Positions 1-5,433 of a stretch of DNA of 5,546 nucleotides are shown here, one piece after another. The position numbers were made by a program, and so were the translations under genes. This DNA comes from Puniceicoccales bacterium. GTDB lineage: Bacteria; Verrucomicrobiota; Verrucomicrobiia; Opitutales; JAIRKQ01. The stretch is from contig JAISXS010000020.1 of assembly GCA_031270385.1 (NCBI GenBank), positions 1 to 5,546 on the forward strand, written 5' to 3'. Every line of letters starts with the position of its first letter. The stretch's first letter is position 1. Below the pieces are notes generated by a model, which saw nothing but the letters and a program-made list of their open reading frames with translations, searched no databases and was not told the origin of the DNA.

Positions 1-75
1 ATATCTTGCCTCTTTTCTCTTCCCTTGGCGATGCACTTTACCATGCTTTTTTGTGCCTTTCTTAACCGGAGCTGC
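1..75 (+). repeat. Left arm of a long inverted repeat flanking the three-gene block
   Basis: Positions 1-75 are the reverse complement of 5434-5509. I see two substitutions (positions 26 and 71) and one base missing from a T run (six T at left, seven A at right), so the arms are about 96% identical. The left copy begins at the window edge, so the true repeat may be longer. It adjoins a terminal-repeat element (80-184), just as the right arm adjoins the palindrome 5201-5433, so the two ends are related composite repeats in opposite orientation. An extra TATA separates the arm from the element at left (76-79) compared with the right copy. Confidence 0.9.
3..65 (+). pseudogene. Possible 3' remnant of a repeat-borne reading frame entering from the left edge
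   Basis: Read on the + strand, this stretch is open from the window edge and encodes a peptide containing LPLFSSLGDALYHAF before a TAA at 63-65. The same peptide is encoded on the minus strand by the right-hand arm, where the frame continues much further. The one-base shortening of the T run near positions 47-52 shifts the left copy out of frame and makes it stop early. It could equally be non-coding repeat DNA that happens to be open. Only the shared peptide and the indel are seen directly; that it was ever a gene is inference. Confidence 0.2.
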
Positions 76-79
76 TATA

Positions 80-184
80 TATAGCTATCTTGCCTGAGAA
101 AAGCATTCTGTATGACGATATTTAGCAGAAAGATTCTTATTTTTTGGAATAGAGTGTGTGCTTTTTTCGGGGAAGATGACTATA
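80..184. repeat. About 105-bp MITE-like or palindromic repeat with terminal inverted repeats
   Basis: The left end reads TATAGCTATCTTGCCTGAG and continues AAAAGCA. The reverse complement of the right end reads TATAGTCATCTTCCCCGAA and continues AAAAGCA. About 26 terminal bases match with five differences, mostly transitions. Both ends finish in TATA, compatible with insertion at TA, but a duplicated target cannot be proved because TATA is also part of the end motif. The interior has no coding potential for a transposase, so this would be a non-autonomous element. The same terminal motif recurs at 5201, 5304 (reverse) and 5433 (reverse), which shows a family rather than a chance inverted repeat. 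Confidence 0.75.
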
Positions 185-265
185 CTCACCCAATTCGATA
201 AACTTCGTCCTTTTCCTTTGTCCGGATTGACGGATCCTACGGCTGTACCAACCAAAAGCACAAAA

Positions 266-298
266 TTGTCAATAAATTTATGTCGCCGTTGATATTAT
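266..298 (+). promoter_or_regulatory. Weak candidate promoter upstream of glgP
   Basis: A TTGTCA at 266-271 resembles a -35 box and TATTAT at 293-298 resembles a -10 box, about 70 bp before the glgP ATG. The 21-bp spacer is longer than the usual 16-18 bp, so the pair is not a good sigma-70 match. The whole leader is AT-rich, which makes chance matches likely. This is the best pair I can see between the repeat at 80-184 and the gene. Confidence 0.2.
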
Positions 299-303
299 AA
301 AAG

Positions 304-344
304 TTTTTGCATTGAAATTTGTCAATTTTTGCATTCAATTTGCA
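304..344 (+). promoter_or_regulatory. Repeats in the glgP leader, possible operator
   Basis: The 10-mer TTTTTGCATT occurs at 304-313 and 326-335, exactly 22 bp apart, about two helical turns. TTGTCAAT occurs at 266-273 and 319-326. ATTGA (311-315) and TCAAT (322-326) form a short dyad, and TGCATTGAA near 308-316 is loosely mirrored by the sequence at 334-344. This lies just upstream of the ribosome binding site, where a repressor or RNA structure could act. No regulator family is recognisable, and AT-rich composition could produce part of the pattern. Confidence 0.3.
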
Positions 345-357
345 TCGCCGTGAATTG

Positions 358-364
358 AAAGAGG
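358..364 (+). promoter_or_regulatory. Ribosome binding site that decides the glgP start
   Basis: AAAGAGG ends five bases before the ATG at 370. It favours that ATG over the in-frame TTG at 319, which would add 17 residues with no homology to the family and has no purine-rich stretch in front of it. Confidence 0.7.
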
Positions 365-369
365 ATAGA

Positions 370-2859
370 ATGGCAATTTCGAAAAACGAAAACAGCGAAT
401 TGCTCGGCGGTAAGATACAGACACAGGATCTCAAGTCGCGCATAAAAGAGTCAATTATAAAACATTTGCAGTTCGATCTCGCGAGAAATCAAGGAACTGC
501 AACCCTCCGCGATTGGTGGATCGCCACGTGTCTGATGGCGAAGGAGATGATAATGTCGCAGTTCATAAGAACGCAGCGGACACATCACGCCACAAATACG
601 CGCAGGGTGTATTACATATCCATGGAATACCTGCCGGGAAGACTACTAAAAAACAATTTGGTAAATCTCGGAATTCTCGAAGAAACAAAAAAGGCACTAG
701 AGGTCCTCGGCCAGGACCTTACAGAAATAGAAAACGTCGAACCTGACATGGGACTCGGGAACGGTGGTCTCGGCAGACTAGCGTCGTGCTTCCAAGATTC
801 GCTTGCGACTCTCAATTACCCGGCCGTTGCCTATGGCATCCACTATGAACTTGGGCTGTTCAAACAAAAATTTGTCGATGGGAAACAGGTGGAAAAGCCC
901 GATAATTGGCTGTTTTCCGGAACTCCATGGCAAGTCTGCCGCGCTGAAAACACGCAGAATGTAAAACTTTTTGGCAATGTCGAATTCTGCTACGACAGGC
1001 TAGGTCGCCTAAAACCGACGTGGAAAAATTATGAGATCATACAGGGAATTCCATGGGACATTTCAATAACGGGGTATAAGTCCGAAACCGTGAATTTCAT
1101 GCGCCTATGGGAGGCCCGAGCAGCGGTCGAATTCGATCTCAAGATGTTCAACGAGGGAAAATTTTTCGAAGCAATGGAGGAACAAACAAAAAATGAGACA
1201 ATTTCCAAAGTCCTCTATCCTAATGATTCCACGGAGGACGGAAAAACATTACGTCTCACACAGCAGTATTTCTTCGTGAGCTGTTCAATCCAAGACATAA
1301 TTCGCAGATTTAAAAACGGGAATAAAAACTTCGACATTTTCCCAGAAAAAATAGCCATTCAATTAAATGATACACACCCGATAGTTGCCATCGTAGAATT
1401 GCTGCGCATACTCGTTGACGAAGAGGATTTTTCGTGGGAAAAGGCGTGGAGCATTTGTACGCAGACGTTTTTCTACACAAATCACACCCTACTCCCGGAG
1501 GCGTTGGAAGAGTGGAACGCAGGGCTGTTCGAACATCTTCTTCCTCGGCATTACCAATTGATTTGCGAAATCAACCGCAGATTTTTGGAGGAAGAGGTTG
1601 AGAAGAAGTGGCCCGGAGACGATTCCAAAAAACGGGCACTATCGATAATTGCCGGCGATGGCAACAAAGTCGTACGCATGGCATACCTCGCCGCCGTGTG
1701 CTGCAAACGCGTAAACGGTGTGGCGGCCATGCATTCGGAATTAGTAAAAAGTTTGCTATTCCCTCTGTTCCACGAATTGTATCCAATGAAGTTCACAAAT
1801 GTCACAAATGGGGTGACACCGCGAATGTGGATACGCTGTTGCAACCCGAATCTGTCGAAACTATTGGACAGGGCAATCGGATACGAGTGGACGGCGGATT
1901 TGTCAAAATTAAGGGAACTGGAAAAATTTTCAGAAGACGCAGTTTTCCAACAAAAGTTTTTAGATGTCAAAAAGCTCAACAAAATAAACCTTACCAGGAA
2001 GATAGCTGATTTGTGCGCCATAGAAGTTGATCCAAATTCCCTTTTCGACGTTCAGATCAAGAGATTGCACGAATACAAGCGGCAACACCTCAACCTGCTG
2101 CACATACTCAGTTTGTACAGGCGTGTGATTAGCGGCGAAAAAGATATAGTCCCACGAACGTTCATTTTCGGCGCAAAGGCAGCACCAGGGTACTACATGG
2201 CAAAGCATATAATCCACGCAATCAACGTAGTTGCAAAGGACATCAACAACAACCCAAACAATGATAAAGTTCGCATAGCATTCCTCCCAAATTACAATGT
2301 TTCGCTGGCGTGCGACATAATTCCAGCAGCAGACCTTTCTGAACAAATTTCAACGGCTGGCAAGGAGGCATCGGGAACCGGCAACATGAAGTTAGCAATG
2401 AACGGAGCATGCACGATCTGCACGCTCGATGGTGCAAACGTCGAAATAAAGGAGGAAGTAGGCGACGAAAACATTTTCGTGTTCGGACACACGGAAAGTG
2501 AACTCAAAGAAATGCGGGCCAGTGGTTACAATTCGTTCGATTATTACAATAAAAACGAAGAATTGCGCAACATCTTGGATTGGATGGCATCAAATTACTT
2601 TGTCACCGAATCCGGAGAAGCGCCACTAAAAGATGTTAGAAATAGTCTGCTGGACGGCGGGGATCCATTCTTTGTTCTTGCAGATTTTGACGATTACGTG
2701 GAAACGCAGGGAACCGTAGCGACTACATTTCGGAATAGGCAGTTGTGGGCGAAAAAAGCTATCCTTAATGTCGCTCGCTCCGGAAAATTTTCCAGTGATC
2801 GTTCCATCAGGGATTACGCTGGTGAAATTTGGGACGTATCTCCCGTCGATATAAAGTAG
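370..2859 (+). CDS. glgP: Glycogen/starch/maltodextrin phosphorylase (GT35)
   Basis: The 829-residue product is a full-length alpha-glucan phosphorylase, which releases glucose-1-phosphate from the non-reducing ends of glycogen or related glucans using phosphate and pyridoxal phosphate (PLP) in the cytoplasm. In order I see GLGNGGLGRL (128-137), the LNDTHP active-site loop with Asp334 and His336, NGVTPR with Asn480, the phosphate-site stretch with Lys564, Arg565 and Lys570 in QIKRLHEYKR, and the PLP-binding EASGTGNMK ending at Lys674. These run four to six residues behind the rabbit muscle numbering I recall (Lys680, Asp339, Asn484, Lys568), so the protein appears intact. The bacterial-length N terminus shows no obvious regulatory phosphoserine region. 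Oddities are a Pro at 89 in EYLPGR, where Met is usual, and Cys681/Cys684 just after the PLP lysine. No other glycogen gene is in the window. The paralogue name malP cannot be excluded. Confidence 0.97.
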   Translation: MAISKNENSELLGGKIQTQDLKSRIKESIIKHLQFDLARNQGTATLRDWWIATCLMAKEMIMSQFIRTQRTHHATNTRRVYYISMEYLPGRLLKNNLVNLGILEETKKALEVLGQDLTEIENVEPDMGLGNGGLGRLASCFQDSLATLNYPAVAYGIHYELGLFKQKFVDGKQVEKPDNWLFSGTPWQVCRAENTQNVKLFGNVEFCYDRLGRLKPTWKNYEIIQGIPWDISITGYKSETVNFMRLWEARAAVEFDLKMFNEGKFFEAMEEQTKNETISKVLYPNDSTEDGKTLRLTQQYFFVSCSIQDIIRRFKNGNKNFDIFPEKIAIQLNDTHPIVAIVELLRILVDEEDFSWEKAWSICTQTFFYTNHTLLPEALEEWNAGLFEHLLPRHYQLICEINRRFLEEEVEKKWPGDDSKKRALSIIAGDGNKVVRMAYLAAVCCKRVNGVAAMHSELVKSLLFPLFHELYPMKFTNVTNGVTPRMWIRCCNPNLSKLLDRAIGYEWTADLSKLRELEKFSEDAVFQQKFLDVKKLNKINLTRKIADLCAIEVDPNSLFDVQIKRLHEYKRQHLNLLHILSLYRRVISGEKDIVPRTFIFGAKAAPGYYMAKHIIHAINVVAKDINNNPNNDKVRIAFLPNYNVSLACDIIPAADLSEQISTAGKEASGTGNMKLAMNGACTICTLDGANVEIKEEVGDENIFVFGHTESELKEMRASGYNSFDYYNKNEELRNILDWMASNYFVTESGEAPLKDVRNSLLDGGDPFFVLADFDDYVETQGTVATTFRNRQLWAKKAILNVARSGKFSSDRSIRDYAGEIWDVSPVDIK

Positions 2860-2903
2860 AAACACTGTGATGGGGAAAATTTTAAACATGGGGTTGCAAT
2901 GGC

Positions 2904-4583
2904 ATGAAAAATTTTTTCGAATTCGGGAAAAATAAAAAAAAGGGATCGGGTAATTTTAGTGCTGGAATCCGCCGCGTACGCGAGTATCTCGCGGGCAGGA
3001 AGGATGAAGCTGCCTTGGCGGATCGACATTTTCGCAGCAAAGCAGAATTCGCCACCTCTGCAAAAAAAATACCGGAAAAGTCAACGGACAGCACTTCTAA
3101 CCAAACCACTGAAATCGCTAAAAACATGGGAACCCGCATGGGGAAAAGTTTGGCGGCGGTGTCAGCCGGTTGGCACAAATTTACCGATAATTTCAAACGG
3201 CCAACCAGAAAAATAGCAGCGGACTTGGAAAGTCCTGCTGAAACCTTTACGAATCAAAATGGCATCGAAAAAATATACAAAAACATGACACGGGTCACAG
3301 CATTACTGTACGAGCTGGCAAGATCAGCATTGCCACTAATAAAAAGTGATGCTATGCGAACTCTGGAACACTCAAAAAGAACCATCGGATTACTGAAATC
3401 CGGCGTGGAAAAATTTTGGGGCCAGTGCAAGGAAAACAGCATAAAATTCGCAAGCGCTACCTATGTAGCTTCCAAGAAAGCAGTAAAATTCGCTGGCACG
3501 ACTGCGGTGACGGCCCACGCACTTTCTGCGAACCTGGTGTACAATTTTGCCAGTCCAATGGCGAAATTTGCGGCGACGGCGATCGATAATTTTACTGAAA
3601 TTTTCAAAAAAATTACCACATTCTGCGGCACATGCATTGAAAAATCGCAGGTAAAAAGGACAAAAGCTGTACTGAGAGGCTCGGCAATTTTTATCTCAAA
3701 ATCTGCGGCATCTGTTCATCACTCAATGCAAGCAGCCATCGTAAATATGCTCAGCGCCACGACGAAAGTTATGTTGCTCCCATTCAGAGCGCTATTGGCG
3801 GTGTACAAATGCACCAAAGCCACAATTCGCACGCTGTGGAAATGCGTAATTGCAGCAGCTAATGCGATCTCATCAGCCATTGGAAAAGTAGCCAATGCCA
3901 TTTGTACACTGTGGAAGGGTCTGGTGGCGACGGTTAACACAATTTGCTCGATCCCGAAAAAATTTTTCAATGCCATCGTAGCAGCGGTAAACAGTTGCAT
4001 AAAATTTATCAAAAGCACCATCAATTCAATGATACCACTTTCAGTGATATTCGTTCGCAAAGTCGCGAACGGTATGTCACAAATACACGGTGTTCTTTTG
4101 AAACCGGCAGTCACGCTACCCCTAATATTCTCCGTTGCCGCGTTCATTGGCCTAAAAATTTACGATGATCAAATATCAAAAATAGAATACAGCAGGGGAG
4201 TCATCATGGCTCAACAGGCCAAACGTCTGCTGCACCAAAAGCGTCAAACACTGTACGGCTCCATCAGTGAAAGCACGTCGCCAAAGCGCAAAAGTTCCGG
4301 CAGGAAACTTCCATCTGGCATAGTGTCGAAACAAGTTCAGCCATCGGATGACAAATTCCGCCAAACGGTGGACAAGTTTTTCAGCAATCACGCTGTATCG
4401 GAGGTGTTTTGCGAAAATGGGTCGTGTTCCATGAAAATAGGCGATAAAATCGTAGGAACATACTGCGCTTTAGACAACAATTCTAACATTTTCATAGAAT
4501 ATTCCGATGGTGAGCACATAGTCTTTGCCGATCTCGCTGGGAATAAATGTGTAAAATCCATTGAAAGCTTGTTCTTAAAATAG
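2904..4583 (+). CDS. Unrecognised cationic, helix-rich protein with one membrane segment and a Cys-containing C-terminal domain
   Basis: I do not recognise this 559-residue protein. Residues 1-100 are strongly basic and polar, with a Lys cluster at the N terminus. Residues about 125-385 are rich in Ala, Lys, Ile and Val, look like amphipathic helices, and include two adjacent 25-residue repeats starting TLWK at 310 and 335. A hydrophobic stretch at about 400-418 (TLPLIFSVAAFIGL) is the clearest membrane segment. After a basic linker (about 435-470), the last 70 residues look like a small beta-rich domain with Cys503, Cys508, Cys521 and Cys549. The basic body would favour N-in and C-out topology, so these cysteines may face outside the cytoplasm. 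There is no signal peptide. The ATG at 2904 has only a weak GGGG about ten bases upstream. It lies 44 bp after glgP with no visible terminator between, so co-transcription is plausible. A structural or envelope role is possible but unproven. Confidence 0.8.
   Translation: MKNFFEFGKNKKKGSGNFSAGIRRVREYLAGRKDEAALADRHFRSKAEFATSAKKIPEKSTDSTSNQTTEIAKNMGTRMGKSLAAVSAGWHKFTDNFKRPTRKIAADLESPAETFTNQNGIEKIYKNMTRVTALLYELARSALPLIKSDAMRTLEHSKRTIGLLKSGVEKFWGQCKENSIKFASATYVASKKAVKFAGTTAVTAHALSANLVYNFASPMAKFAATAIDNFTEIFKKITTFCGTCIEKSQVKRTKAVLRGSAIFISKSAASVHHSMQAAIVNMLSATTKVMLLPFRALLAVYKCTKATIRTLWKCVIAAANAISSAIGKVANAICTLWKGLVATVNTICSIPKKFFNAIVAAVNSCIKFIKSTINSMIPLSVIFVRKVANGMSQIHGVLLKPAVTLPLIFSVAAFIGLKIYDDQISKIEYSRGVIMAQQAKRLLHQKRQTLYGSISESTSPKRKSSGRKLPSGIVSKQVQPSDDKFRQTVDKFFSNHAVSEVFCENGSCSMKIGDKIVGTYCALDNNSNIFIEYSDGEHIVFADLAGNKCVKSIESLFLK
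3831..3980 (+). repeat. Two tandem 75-bp (25-residue) repeats inside the 559-residue protein
   Basis: The units start ACGCTGTGGAA at 3831 and ACACTGTGGAA at 3906 and encode TLWKCVIAAANAIS and TLWKGLVATVNTIC, each continuing to an NAI near its end. A shorter echo (IVAAVN) follows with its Asn 18 residues later. Asn residues at 320, 345 and 363 mark the register. Spacings of 25 and 18 differ by seven, as expected of amphipathic helical repeats. The DNA copies are clearly diverged, so the duplication is old or maintained at protein level. Confidence 0.6.
4032..4071 (+). other. Two adjacent short hairpins inside the coding sequence
   Basis: ATACCACT (4032-4039) pairs with AGTGATAT (4043-4050) with one mismatch across a 3-base loop. 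CGTTCGC (4052-4058) pairs perfectly with GCGAACG (4065-4071) across a 6-base loop. They sit one base apart, about 30 bp before the codons for the membrane segment. No T run follows either, so they are not ordinary terminators. They may be chance, or may affect translation or mRNA stability. Confidence 0.35.
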
Positions 4584-4658
4584 CAAAAACTTATCTTTTT
4601 TCTGGCGAGTCACGTCTGATTTTCGAAAAAGCTTGCATTGGCATCCCAAATCAATGGC

Positions 4659-5144
4659 ATGGGCGCTATGAACAATACAGTCTTACGCACGAACAAGTCT
4701 TCGCTGGCCGTCAGCAATCGATACAACGTAAATGATGGTAAAGAATCCGACCCGGCGAAACTTGCCAGGGCATCCTATACTTCAGAAAATGGGTGTATTT
4801 TGACAGTCGAGGTGTCGTCGAATAAATCTGGCATTGGCAAACAGATCCTTCACATCTTCGTCTCGGTGCCATTGCCAAATGAAAAACCTGCAAGCGCAAG
4901 AATATGCTATGGCGCGAACTTCGGAGAGAGTGTCAATTCATATTCGGTTTCCGATGCCGTGGGAATGGGAAAGAAAGCTGATGAAGAAAAGGGCAAAAAC
5001 ACTTGCGAAATTTTAGCAAGTATCATCAGTGAAAATATTGAAGTGTACGACGAAGTTGCTGGCCAAGAGTTGCGAAATTTTGCAAATAAAATTAGGCATT
5101 CGTCCTGGGCAAAAGGATGGAAACACAACAATTGCGCCGTTTGA
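4659..5144 (+). CDS. Unrecognised small soluble protein
   Basis: I do not recognise this product of about 161 residues. The first 35 residues are polar and rich in Ser and Asn and are probably disordered. The middle (about 44-90) reads as alternating beta strands, with runs such as CILTVEV and ILHIFVSVPLP. A polar, Lys/Glu-rich segment follows, then an amphipathic helix (about 113-145, CEILASIISENIEVYDEV onward) and a basic C terminus ending NNCAV. There is no signal peptide or membrane segment. The start is uncertain: ATG at 4659 or 4668 and TTG at 4638 are all possible, none has a clear ribosome binding site, and a stop at 4617 limits extension. The gap from the preceding gene is about 54-75 bp with no convincing terminator, suggesting the same transcript. 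The sustained open frame and protein-like composition support a real gene. Confidence 0.65.
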   Translation: MGAMNNTVLRTNKSSLAVSNRYNVNDGKESDPAKLARASYTSENGCILTVEVSSNKSGIGKQILHIFVSVPLPNEKPASARICYGANFGESVNSYSVSDAVGMGKKADEEKGKNTCEILASIISENIEVYDEVAGQELRNFANKIRHSSWAKGWKHNNCAV

Positions 5145-5200
5145 GAAGGACGTATTATTTTCTTGCAAAAAAAAGAAAAAATTTCCCTGCTGCGTATCAT

Positions 5201-5304
5201 TATAGTCATCTTATTCGAGAAGAGCATATTATTTTTCATAGAAACGGGAATTCCCCCGCTAGGCATCGTTGAGCGGAGTGCTTTTGTCAAACAAGATGAC
5301 TATA
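5201..5304. repeat. 104-bp unit with its own terminal inverted repeats, nested in the palindrome
   Basis: The left end (TATAGTCATCTTATTCGAG...) and the reverse complement of the right end (TATAGTCATCTTGTTTGAC...) match over about 26 bases with four differences, the first 12 exact. Its length of 104 bp is nearly that of the left-hand element at 80-184 (105 bp). The interiors do not obviously match each other. The right palindrome may therefore be one such unit plus a partial inverted second unit, rather than a single element. Confidence 0.55.
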
Positions 5305-5433
5305 AACGGAGTGCCTCTATCGAATGTAACATAACTGTCACACTCGACAGAAGTATCCCACCCAACGATGTTTGGCGGGAAAATTCCCATTTTTACAAAG
5401 AACAACATGCTCTTCTCGGACAAGATGACTATA
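5201..5433. repeat. 233-bp imperfect palindrome built from the terminal-repeat family
   Basis: Positions 5201-5274 pair with 5360-5433 as an inverted repeat, about 57 of 74 matching, beginning and ending with the perfect TATAGTCATCTT-type end (first 12 bases exact). Inside, 5308-5331 pairs with 5336-5359, 17 of 24 matching, around a 4-base loop. Positions 5275-5307 form a 33-base insertion on one side only. Of the 17 outer differences 14 are transitions, and all seven inner ones are. Transcribed, this would fold into a very long hairpin just after the last + strand gene, so it could act as a 3' boundary or RNase target. No T run marks it as a classical terminator. Confidence 0.85.

Noticed and set aside
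319..369. TTG start at 319 extending glgP by 17 residues
   Set aside because: The added residues are unlike the family N terminus, and the ATG at 370 has a well-placed AAAGAGG. The 829-residue length fits the family.
701..719. Perfect 7-bp inverted repeat AGGTCCT/AGGACCT with a 5-base loop inside glgP
   Set aside because: It is in coding sequence with no T run and no other supporting feature. One such repeat in 2.5 kb can occur by chance.
1608..2009. Overlapping open frames within glgP on both strands (for example 1608-2009 + and 1551-2021 -)
   Set aside because: They lie wholly within glgP, whose frame carries all the conserved motifs. Their translations show no domain features and they lack start signals.
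2888..2935. 15-codon frame starting at the ATG at 2888, overlapping the start of the 559-residue gene
   Set aside because: It is too short, with no ribosome binding site and no recognisable leader-peptide character.
5158..5179. TTTTCTT/AAGAAAA inverted repeat after the last + strand gene as a terminator
   Set aside because: The stem is only A/T-rich apart from one G/C pair, the loop is eight bases, and no T run follows. It is too weak to call.
5201..5433. CRISPR array or tRNA-like structure in the right-hand repeat region
   Set aside because: The copies are inverted and overlapping, not regularly spaced direct repeats with unique spacers, and no cloverleaf or anticodon arm is visible.
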